NCBI GenBank assembly: GCA_029262935.1 | Contig: JAJCYK010000236.1 | Coordinates: 1 to 7,177 of the forward strand | DNA length: 7,177 bases | Source of the DNA: Cytophagales bacterium | GTDB taxonomy: Bacteria > Bacteroidota > Bacteroidia > Cytophagales > Cyclobacteriaceae | Direction of reading: 5' to 3' | Shown: piece by piece, positions 1 to 5,640 of the stretch | Layout: each line of letters begins with the position of its first letter | Numbering within the stretch: position 1 is the stretch's first letter | Notes under the pieces: model-generated | Seen by the model: only the letters and a program-made list of their open reading frames with translations | Databases searched by the model: none | What the model was told of the DNA's origin: nothing | Program-made: the position numbers and the translations under genes

Positions 1-443
1 ATTGAGCTCTTTATAAACTAATGCAGATTTTCCATATGTTTGATTGAGGAGTTCTACTAGAAGTAGTTGGTTTTTCAGGTTCAGGAGCCGATTGTCTGGA
101 GCGTTATAAATCCTACATAGCCAAGGATTTCGTGACGGTAGTAGGCCCTCACAAGGTATTTGGTCCTGAACAGAACGACCTTTCCCTGCAATTGCGTAAG
201 CAAAAGTTTGATAAAGTCATTCTAGCCGGTATGTCCGGTAATCTTTGTGTGGAAGCTCATATGAGAGAGCTCATAGAAGATGGATTCGAAGTGGCCGTGG
301 TGGGCGATGCTACTGCCTCTGCCATATTGCCTGATTTGGATGGAAACCAAGCTGCACAAACGAACTTTCGTATGATATCCAGTCATGTATATCAAACTAA
401 AGATCTGGCCACTGCTTTCGCAGAAGCAAGACGTTCCGAGTAA
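1..443 (+). pseudogene. Isochorismatase-like cysteine hydrolase, C-terminal remnant (probable pseudogene, left edge)
   Basis: The last 103 residues (from a GTG at 132) match the C-terminal half of cysteine hydrolases of the isochorismatase superfamily, which hydrolyse C-N or ester bonds of small molecules in the cytosol. The catalytic Cys is visible in the motif GMSGNLCVEAHMREL (Cys codon 246-248), and the active-site Lys lies in PHKVFGPE (codon 153-155). The reading frame stays open upstream only to position 48 and still reads like the family there (GFSGSGAD, LERYKSYI). It meets TGA at 45-47; before that stop the same frame again reads family-like (KLMQIFHMFD) and hits another TGA at 3-5. 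The other two forward frames also carry stops in bases 1-47, so no intact N-terminal half can enter. The N-terminal catalytic Asp is not in the window. Alternatives are a sequencing error or a short unrelated peptide starting at the GTG. The family match is firm; the pseudogene call is moderate. Confidence 0.7.
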
Positions 444-455
444 CCATCTGGTATC

Positions 456-587
456 ATGGATTCCCTAATAAAAAAAGACGGTACACTGGCCATAGGTTTG
501 ATCACGGCAGCAATAGCCGTGGGCCATATCCTAACAGGGATACTACCCTTGATGACCGCCAAGTATTACATCATTGATCACTTATAA
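456..587 (+). CDS. Small single-helix membrane protein, 43 residues, hypothetical
   Basis: An ATG at 456 opens a 43-residue frame ending in TAA at 585-587. It sits 12 nt after the hydrolase remnant and 12 nt before the next gene, so it fills the gap exactly and looks like an operon member. The peptide begins with a short charged stretch (MDSLIKKDGT). It continues with a hydrophobic segment of about residues 11-33 that is rich in small residues (Gly14, Ala18, Ala19, Gly23, Gly28) and contains His24, and ends in a polar, tyrosine-containing tail. One transmembrane helix is predicted, with the Lys pair probably on the cytoplasmic side. No Shine-Dalgarno is seen, which is normal for Bacteroidota. 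I do not recognise a family and assign no function. It could also be a chance open frame, although the tight fit and the clean helix argue for a real gene. Confidence 0.6.
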   Translation: MDSLIKKDGTLAIGLITAAIAVGHILTGILPLMTAKYYIIDHL

Positions 588-599
588 ATAAACCCAAAC

Positions 600-1013
600 A
601 TGGAACTCTTAATTCCTCCATTTAACGAACAGTCTGCCAAAGCAAAAGTACAAAAAGCCGAGGATGCCTGGAATACCAAAGATCCCGGGAAGGTTGCCTT
701 GGCATACACCGAAACGTCCGAGTGGCGCAATCGCGATAAATTTTTTATAGGCAGAGACGCCATCAAAGCCTTCTTAAAAAACAAATGGCGCAAGGAACTC
801 CATTATCGCTTAATGAAAGAATTGTGGGCATTTACAGATAATAGGATTTCGGTGCGCTTTGAATATGAATGGCAACATGCTGATACAGGACAATGGTACC
901 GAACCCATGGAAATGAGCATTGGGAATTTGACGCAGCAGGTTTGATGAAACGCAGGGACATGAGCGCAAACGACCTTCCCATTCTTGAACAACAGAGAAA
1001 ATACAAAGACTAA
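600..1013 (+). CDS. DUF1348 / nuclear transport factor 2 (SnoaL-like) family protein
   Basis: This 137-residue protein is full length for the DUF1348 group of NTF2-like alpha+beta barrel proteins, which are small cytosolic proteins with a deep cone-shaped pocket. Recognisable family blocks run in order: the N-terminal helix with KVQKAEDAWNTKDP (residues 16-29), VALAYTETSEWRNRDKF (32-48), GRDAIKAFL (51-59), the KW.KEL.YRL.KELWAF segment (62-78), NRISVRFEYEW (81-91), and the C-terminal block GNEHWEFD..GLM.RR (104-119) followed by NDLPI. No enzymatic activity is established for the family as far as I know; members often sit beside hydrolases and oxidoreductases, as here. The ATG at 600 gives the usual N-terminus. 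The gene lies 12 nt after the small membrane peptide and 27 nt before the alpha/beta hydrolase, consistent with co-transcription. The family call is confident and the role unknown. Confidence 0.9.
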   Translation: MELLIPPFNEQSAKAKVQKAEDAWNTKDPGKVALAYTETSEWRNRDKFFIGRDAIKAFLKNKWRKELHYRLMKELWAFTDNRISVRFEYEWQHADTGQWYRTHGNEHWEFDAAGLMKRRDMSANDLPILEQQRKYKD

Positions 1014-1040
1014 CTATTATTAACATTCAACCATAAGATC

Positions 1041-2009
1041 ATGAAACAGATATTAATTCAATCGAACATGCAAGCCAAACAATACATACTTATGGTGCTA
1101 GCATTGTTGCTAACCACCACTCTTCTATCAGGAGCAACTGCTCCCACTGAGGTAAAACATCAAACAGTAGAAGTGAATGGAGTTGAAATATTTTACCGAG
1201 AAGCAGGAGATCCCAATGCTCCTACACTTTTGTTGCTACATGGATACCCTACATCGTCCCACATGTTTCGCAATTTGATGCGTGACCTTTCTGACAGATA
1301 TCATTTATTAGCTCCAGACTATCCAGGCTATGGACGCAGTGAACAACCACCAATATCGGAGTTTGACTATACCTTTGATAATATGGCGCAGATCGTGGAC
1401 GGGTTTTTAAACGAGCTTGAAGTAGACAAATTCAGTATTTATTTAATGGATTATGGGGCTCCTATTGGGTATCGCATTGCCACCAAATACCCTGACAGGG
1501 TACAAGCATTAATCGTACAAAATGGTAATGCTTACGACGAGGGTTTGAAAGAATTTTGGAACCCCTTACGAAAATACTGGAAGGAATATACTGTTGAGAA
1601 TGGTAAAGCTTTGGAAGGGTTTCACTCAATGGCGGGACTGAAATGGCAGTATACCCATGGTGTGCAAGATACTTTGACTATCAGTCCGGATAACTGGTAT
1701 CTTGACTTACAGCATTTGACGAGACCTGGCAACAATGAAATTCAACTGGCCATGTTTTATGACTATCGAACAAATGTACCCTTGTACCCAGCTTGGCAGG
1801 CCTATTTCAGAGAATACCAACCACCTACATTAATAGTTTGGGGCAAAAACGACTATATCTTTCCAGCTGATGGTGCTTATCCTTATCAACAAGATTTAAA
1901 GAATCTGGAGTTTCATTTATTGGACACAGGACACTTTGCTCTGGAAGAGAAAGGAACGGAAATTGCCAACTATATTGATAGTTTCCTGGCAAAACAAGGC
2001 ATTAACTAA
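1041..2009 (+). CDS. Exported alpha/beta hydrolase, epoxide-hydrolase-like (Asp nucleophile)
   Basis: A 322-residue alpha/beta-fold hydrolase with an N-terminal signal sequence: basic start, hydrophobic core about residues 16-30 and a likely signal peptidase I site after Ala-Thr-Ala at 32-34, so the mature enzyme is probably periplasmic. The oxyanion-hole motif HGYP is at 67-70. The nucleophile is Asp137 in LMDYGAP, with Asp271 in GKND and His298 in DTGHFALE completing the triad; residues between roughly 160 and 250 form the cap. An Asp nucleophile places it with epoxide hydrolases and haloalkane dehalogenases rather than Ser esterases. The residue after the nucleophile is Tyr138, not Trp, and the motif reads HGYP rather than HGNP, so the usual halide-binding Trp and Asn are missing and dehalogenation is less likely. 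The substrate is unknown. ATG 1041 is used; Met10 (1068) is an equally plausible start giving a more typical signal peptide. Confidence 0.88.
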   Translation: MKQILIQSNMQAKQYILMVLALLLTTTLLSGATAPTEVKHQTVEVNGVEIFYREAGDPNAPTLLLLHGYPTSSHMFRNLMRDLSDRYHLLAPDYPGYGRSEQPPISEFDYTFDNMAQIVDGFLNELEVDKFSIYLMDYGAPIGYRIATKYPDRVQALIVQNGNAYDEGLKEFWNPLRKYWKEYTVENGKALEGFHSMAGLKWQYTHGVQDTLTISPDNWYLDLQHLTRPGNNEIQLAMFYDYRTNVPLYPAWQAYFREYQPPTLIVWGKNDYIFPADGAYPYQQDLKNLEFHLLDTGHFALEEKGTEIANYIDSFLAKQGIN

Positions 2010-2015
2010 ACTAAA

Positions 2016-2038
2016 GGACCCGGTCATTGGCCGGGTCC
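2016..2038 (+). terminator. GC-rich hairpin between hydrolase and oxidase genes, possible terminator or attenuator
   Basis: A perfect 8-bp stem (GGACCCGG at 2016-2023, CCGGGTCC at 2031-2038) with a 7-nt loop begins 7 nt after the hydrolase stop codon and ends 18 nt before the next ATG. It is the strongest hairpin I see in the window. It is not followed by a run of T, so it is not a textbook intrinsic terminator. It may instead reduce read-through, protect the upstream mRNA 3' end, or affect translation of the downstream gene. Confidence 0.45.
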
Positions 2039-2056
2039 GATCCAACTTTCACTATT

Positions 2057-2653
2057 ATGAAACCGAACTTCACAGAAATAGCTTTTACTCAAAGCGTAAA
2101 AAAGGCTCAGGAGAAGTATGGCTCTAGAGAAATCTACAAGAAAATGGATGGCCGGGCAGATGAGAAATATGCCATTTATCATCGCGAACGAGCCTTTATA
2201 GCTGCTCGAGACTCGTTTTATATGGCAACTGTCAATGAAGATGGGTGGCCCTACGTCCAATTCAGAGGTGGCCCTAAAGGGTTTCTGAAAGTCATAGACG
2301 ATCACACCTTGGGCTTTGCTGACTTTCGTGGCAATATGCAATACATTAGTACCGGCAACATAAACCACAATCAGAAAGCGGCGTTGATTTTATTGGATTA
2401 CCCCACTCGTACCCGATTAAAAGTGTGGGCAGAAACAGAAGTTTTAGACCCTTTGGAACATCCTGAACTGACCGAGAAATTAATTGATTCTGACTATGGT
2501 GCGGTAGTAGAACGCCTTATGATTTTTCACATAAAAGCAGCTGACTGGAACTGCCCTCAACATATTCCCCAACGATATACCTTAGAAGAGATAGAAGCTC
2601 AATTGCCTCTGGAGTATGAAAAATTAAAGAACTTGGGATGTGAAAATGATTAG
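2057..2653 (+). CDS. Pyridoxamine 5'-phosphate oxidase-like FMN-binding protein
   Basis: A 198-residue protein of the pyridoxamine 5'-phosphate oxidase-like split-barrel superfamily, which binds FMN (or a related flavin) as a cytosolic dimer. After an N-terminal helical segment (1-50), the barrel shows FYMATVNEDGWPYVQFRGGP (54-73), GFADFRGNMQYISTGNI (86-102), KAALILLDYPTRTRLKVWAETEV (107-129), and a late motif FHIKAADWNCPQHI.QRYT (157-175) typical of the subgroup sometimes fused to ferredoxin-reductase modules. No such fusion is present and the length is normal for the stand-alone form. It is probably not the vitamin B6 biosynthetic PdxH; general flavin-dependent redox is all that can be inferred. 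The ATG at 2057 is chosen because a TTG at 2027 lies inside the preceding hairpin and adds ten non-conserved residues. It is probably the last gene of the left-hand cluster, 47 nt after the hydrolase. Confidence 0.88.
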   Translation: MKPNFTEIAFTQSVKKAQEKYGSREIYKKMDGRADEKYAIYHRERAFIAARDSFYMATVNEDGWPYVQFRGGPKGFLKVIDDHTLGFADFRGNMQYISTGNINHNQKAALILLDYPTRTRLKVWAETEVLDPLEHPELTEKLIDSDYGAVVERLMIFHIKAADWNCPQHIPQRYTLEEIEAQLPLEYEKLKNLGCEND

Positions 2654-2666
2654 ATAAACCTGTTTC

Positions 2667-2692
2667 ATTGACAATAATCAGTATTGGACAAT
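2667..2692 (+). repeat. Two ATTG-N-CAAT palindromes in tandem upstream of the TonB gene
   Basis: ATTG-A-CAAT (2667-2675) and ATTG-GA-CAAT (2683-2692) are two near-identical small inverted repeats with centres about 16 nt apart. Together they also form a near-perfect direct repeat. They overlap the candidate promoter, so they could be operator half-sites, but the units are short and AT-rich and may be chance. Confidence 0.3.
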
Positions 2693-2697
2693 AGAAT
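2668..2697 (+). promoter_or_regulatory. Candidate promoter for tonB-usp (TTGACA / TAGAAT)
   Basis: TTGACA at 2668-2673 and TAGAAT at 2692-2697 are separated by 18 nt, a good match to the general sigma-70 consensus, and lie 60 nt before the TonB start codon. Bacteroidota housekeeping promoters usually read TTG then TAnnTTTG; I found no good version of that in this gap. A loose TAGATTTTG occurs at 2724-2732 without a well-placed TTG. The assignment is therefore weak. Confidence 0.3.
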
Positions 2698-2746
2698 AGT
2701 CATAAAAAAATAGGCCTTTCTTTTAGATTTTGAGATACAAAGAAAA

Positions 2747-2753
2747 AAGGAGG
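2747..2753 (+). promoter_or_regulatory. Strong Shine-Dalgarno site before the TonB gene
   Basis: AAGGAGG at 2747-2753 is a full-strength complement of the 16S rRNA anti-Shine-Dalgarno, 4 nt before the ATG at 2758. No other gene in this window has such a site. It supports 2758 as the true start, although the spacing is on the short side. Confidence 0.6.
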
Positions 2754-2757
2754 GTCT

Positions 2758-3558
2758 ATGCTACTTACAAGAAATAAAAACTTATTCAGTACTAATTTTT
2801 CAAAAGATAGCAAAGCCACCATTGACATTCCTCCCAAGTGGCAAGCCAATCTCAAGCAAATTATAATAGCCTTCAATGATAGCAAAAGGCAAAAGCTAAA
2901 GACCTATCGCAGAAATACGGCTTTATTTACCGCGATAGGACTTGTTATCAGCTTATCGTTAGTAATTATTGCCTTTGAGTGGAAGTCATACGGCACGAAT
3001 GATCTGGTAGAACTAGGTAATATAAGCGCAGAGTTTGAGGAAATGTTAGATATACCGGTTACCGAACAACCTCCACCTCCACCTCCCCAGGCGCAAGTTG
3101 CCAATATTTTAGAAGTCCCTGATGCCGTAGAGATACAGGAAGACCTTGAAATTAATCTTGATGTAGAAGTCACTGAAGAGTCCACAATTGAAGAGATTAT
3201 TTATGAGGAGTCGGAAATTGAGGAAGAACAGGCTGAAGAAATATTCCAGTTTGTAGAACAGAGTCCCGAGCCCCCTGGAGGCATCAAAGCCTTCTATAAA
3301 TTCATTAGTGAAAACCTTACTTACCCACCACAGGCCAGAAGATCAGGGGTCGAGGGAAAGGTTTACCTTCAATTTGTGATCTACAAAGATGGATCCATTA
3401 AGGATATTACCGTGCTCAAAGGCATTGGTTTTGGATGCGACGAAGCAGCAGTTAAGGCCTTGTCAAAAAGCCCATTGTGGAATCCTGGCAAACAACGAGG
3501 CAATCCCGTCAATGTGCGGATGGCGTTACCTATCATATTTGTACTTGAGAATGTCTAA
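2758..3558 (+). CDS. Energy transducer TonB (Bacteroidota type)
   Basis: A 266-residue TonB-family protein, which transmits proton-motive force from the inner membrane ExbB/ExbD complex to outer-membrane TonB-dependent transporters. One membrane segment spans about residues 55-73, followed by EWKSY, an acidic segment with EEMLDIP (95-100), a run of six prolines (105-110) and a long Glu/Ile-rich periplasmic linker to about 165. The C-terminal TonB domain (about 175-263) carries YP.QARRSGVEGKV (189-202), DGSI (211-214), GIGFGCDEAAVKAL (222-235), PLWNPGKQRG (239-248) and the closing PIIFVLE. Most relatives begin about ten residues before the helix; this one has some 50 residues in front, mostly basic and polar and presumably cytoplasmic. 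The upstream Shine-Dalgarno supports this longer form. exbB and exbD are not in the window. The gene is followed 22 nt later by a universal stress protein and is probably co-transcribed with it. Confidence 0.93.
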   Translation: MLLTRNKNLFSTNFSKDSKATIDIPPKWQANLKQIIIAFNDSKRQKLKTYRRNTALFTAIGLVISLSLVIIAFEWKSYGTNDLVELGNISAEFEEMLDIPVTEQPPPPPPQAQVANILEVPDAVEIQEDLEINLDVEVTEESTIEEIIYEESEIEEEQAEEIFQFVEQSPEPPGGIKAFYKFISENLTYPPQARRSGVEGKVYLQFVIYKDGSIKDITVLKGIGFGCDEAAVKALSKSPLWNPGKQRGNPVNVRMALPIIFVLENV

Positions 3559-3580
3559 CACTTACTTTAAAAACAATATT

Positions 3581-4420
3581 ATGCAAAAGATTTTAGTACC
3601 TACCGATTTTTCTCCCTTGGCCGTATATGCTACTAATGCTGCGGTACAAATCGCCCGAAAAATTGGGGCAGAAGTGATTTTGCTGCACGTGGTAGAAATG
3701 CCTGGAGCTTCTTTTTCCATCACAGGCCAGACAGCCAACAATTCCGAATTTGATTTATATACTTTAAAATTAATTGCCAAGACCAAGAAGGACTTAATAA
3801 AAGTGGTAGCAAACACTACCCAGGATAGTGATCTTAAAATGCACACCAACCTACAGGTTGGCAATGCCTATCAGGCCATTGCTCAAGTAATAGCGGACCA
3901 GGAGGTAGACTTAGTTGTCATGGGATCCCATGGAGCCGATGGTTGGGAAGAAACATTTGTGGGTTCCAATGCAGAAAAGGTAGTACGCCGTGCCAATTGT
4001 CCAGTGTTGGTGATCAAAGGTCCATTTGAATTGGATCAGGCTAAAAGTGTCATTTTTGCAGCTGATTTTGAAGAAGAAAGTACGGTGATTGATCAAGTCA
4101 AAGTTTTCCAGAATATCCTTGGCGCCAAATTGCATCTGGTCAGAATTAATACGCCGGCTAACTTCGTGTCAGACCACGTAGGTATTCAGGTATTACGAGA
4201 TTTTGCTCAAAAAAATGGATTGGATAATTACACAGTGAATATTTACAATGACCGCCTAGAGGAAAATGGTATTATGTACTTTGCCGAAGAAATGAATGCT
4301 CATGTTATAGCTTTAGGTACGCACGGGCGGAGTGGCATGCAGCACTTATTGAGCGGTAGTATTGCCGAAGATGTCGTTAACCATGCCAAACGACCCGTAT
4401 GGACTTGTCGGATGAGATAG
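3581..4420 (+). CDS. Universal stress protein with two UspA domains
   Basis: A 279-residue cytosolic protein with two tandem UspA alpha/beta domains, the normal size for Bacteroidota double-domain USPs. Domain 1 (about 1-147) starts MQKILVPTDFS and carries a complete ATP-binding motif G-2X-G-9X-G-S, Gly115 to Ser129 (GSHG at 115-118, GS at 128-129). Domain 2 (about 155-279) carries the same motif at Gly246 to Ser260 (GTHG at 246-249, GS at 259-260). Both domains therefore look competent to bind ATP, whereas one copy is degenerate in many tandem USPs. The role is survival of starvation or other stress through nucleotide-dependent signalling; partners are unknown. The ATG at 3581 starts directly at the conserved first strand. 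An in-frame ATG at 3551 would overlap the TonB stop and add ten residues without homology. The 22-nt gap to TonB suggests an operon. Confidence 0.93.
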   Translation: MQKILVPTDFSPLAVYATNAAVQIARKIGAEVILLHVVEMPGASFSITGQTANNSEFDLYTLKLIAKTKKDLIKVVANTTQDSDLKMHTNLQVGNAYQAIAQVIADQEVDLVVMGSHGADGWEETFVGSNAEKVVRRANCPVLVIKGPFELDQAKSVIFAADFEEESTVIDQVKVFQNILGAKLHLVRINTPANFVSDHVGIQVLRDFAQKNGLDNYTVNIYNDRLEENGIMYFAEEMNAHVIALGTHGRSGMQHLLSGSIAEDVVNHAKRPVWTCRMR

Positions 4421-4511
4421 CCTTTCAAGTAATTCTTGCCATTATTTAAAGTCTGTATCATAGCATTTCTATTTTATAATACGATACCCGCAGTTCTTTA
4501 TATTTCCTTAT

Positions 4512-4533
4512 CTTGGGTTTACCCAGGCCCAAG
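4512..4533 (+). promoter_or_regulatory. Hairpin immediately before the cyclase start codon
   Basis: CTTGGG (4512-4517) and CCCAAG (4528-4533) form a perfect 6-bp stem with a 10-nt loop ending 3 nt before the ATG at 4537. An alternative 5-bp hairpin, TGGGT (4514-4518) with ACCCA (4521-4525), shares the left arm and would exclude the first. Such structures could limit ribosome access. The stems are short and no mechanism is demonstrated. Confidence 0.3.
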
Positions 4534-4536
4534 CAT

Positions 4537-5640
4537 ATGGTTCCGCCAAAAGTCAAAAGAAACTTTTATAGAATTCTACCATTCCCCATTTTTTGGGGCG
4601 TGTTTGCCATCATTTATTCTCTTTTGGAAAAAGGAATTTTAGGTGATGCTACACATTACCCGTCCACTGGAAACCCCTACTCCTTTGTCGAAAACTCAAA
4701 GGTAACTTACCTAGCTTCTATTTTAATTGGCTTAATAATAGGGTCAACAGAAGTTATGTTCATTAATAAGTTATTTGTCAAGCGTAGCTTTACCCAGAAG
4801 ATTGTGTTTAAGACACTAATCTACCTTAGCATCGCATTCGTATTCTTACTTGCCATAACGTCAATTAGCAATGCTAATGAAATGAAACGTAGTTTATTTG
4901 ACCCCATAGTCTGGCAAAATGTTTGGATTTTTGTAAAGGCCTTGGCTTTTTGGAGCATCATGCTGTACATCTCAATGATCATGTTCCTGTCTTTGTTTTA
5001 CTCGGAAGTTTCGACCAATTTGGGGGTAGGTATTATTGCCAATTTTTTCCAAGGCAAATATCATCAACCTATAGAAGAAGCACGAATATTTCTCTTCGCC
5101 GATATGAAGTCTTCCACGGCCATCGCTGAAAAACTGGGACATGTAAGGTATTTTGAATTGCTTAAAACCTATTATCACGATATGTCGGAAGCCATATTAA
5201 ACCATGGGGGAGAGATTTATCAATACTTAGGTGATGATATTATCATTAACTTGAAAGTACAAAAGGGACTCCATCAAAATCATTGCCTCCAGTGCTTCTT
5301 TGATATGAAAGCTGCGCTTCAAGACCAGGCCGCAAAATATTTAAAGACGTATCAAGTAGTGCCTTCTTTTAAAGCGGGATTACACTCGGGCAAGGTGACC
5401 ACAGGAGAACTGGGTACCTTAAAAAAAGACATCACTTTTACGGGAGATGTATTAAATACTACCGCCAGAATTCAAGCCCTATGCAACGACTTTGGGGTTG
5501 ATATTCTTGTTTCTGGCGAGCTCATGGATCAAATTCAATTAGATCCTAAGTATGATGTCAAGGACTTTGGCGAACATTACTTAAGGGGTAAGGATCACCA
5601 AATGCATTTGTACTTCATCAGTCCAGCCAATACTCATTAG
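4537..5640 (+). CDS. Membrane-anchored class III adenylate/guanylate cyclase
   Basis: A 367-residue protein. The N-terminal half has four predicted membrane segments (about 14-30, 57-78, 91-110, 130-155); the C-terminal half (about 181-360) is a class III nucleotide cyclase domain expected to make cAMP or cGMP from ATP or GTP as a homodimer on the cytoplasmic face. Metal-binding aspartates are Asp189 in FADMKSST and Asp233 in YLGDD. Ribose-binding Asn307 and transition-state Arg311 lie in GDVLNTTARI with the correct four-residue spacing. The purine-selecting positions are Gln229 (where adenylyl cyclases have Lys) and Thr300 (where they have Asp). Thr occurs there in some bacterial enzymes, so nucleotide choice cannot be read off. 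No HAMP, PAS or GAF sensor is present, so sensing must lie in the membrane part. ATG 4537 is the only ATG before the first helix; a TTG at 4513 is possible. The gene end overlaps the convergent gene. Confidence 0.9.
   Translation: MVPPKVKRNFYRILPFPIFWGVFAIIYSLLEKGILGDATHYPSTGNPYSFVENSKVTYLASILIGLIIGSTEVMFINKLFVKRSFTQKIVFKTLIYLSIAFVFLLAITSISNANEMKRSLFDPIVWQNVWIFVKALAFWSIMLYISMIMFLSLFYSEVSTNLGVGIIANFFQGKYHQPIEEARIFLFADMKSSTAIAEKLGHVRYFELLKTYYHDMSEAILNHGGEIYQYLGDDIIINLKVQKGLHQNHCLQCFFDMKAALQDQAAKYLKTYQVVPSFKAGLHSGKVTTGELGTLKKDITFTGDVLNTTARIQALCNDFGVDILVSGELMDQIQLDPKYDVKDFGEHYLRGKDHQMHLYFISPANTH

Noticed and set aside
2027..2056. TTG start adding ten residues to the PNPOx-like protein
   Set aside because: It lies inside the GC-rich hairpin and the added residues are not family-like; ATG 2057 gives the normal N-terminus.
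2703..2732. AT-rich inverted repeat around AGGCCT as a terminator for the left operon
   Set aside because: The pairing has several mismatches and it lies in the tonB leader, likely downstream of the tonB promoter.
2904..3185. Minus-strand frame rich in Gly and Ser
   Set aside because: It is the antisense of the proline run and acidic linker of TonB.
3389..3580. Extended frame in front of the universal stress protein
   Set aside because: It overlaps the conserved C-terminal domain of TonB in another frame; USP homology begins exactly at ATG 3581.
4513..4536. TTG start for the cyclase
   Set aside because: Less likely than ATG 4537, which starts a few residues before the first membrane helix; kept as a possibility only.
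4436..4642. Hydrophobic 68-codon frame at the cyclase start
   Set aside because: Overlaps the cyclase coding sequence in another frame and shows no family features.
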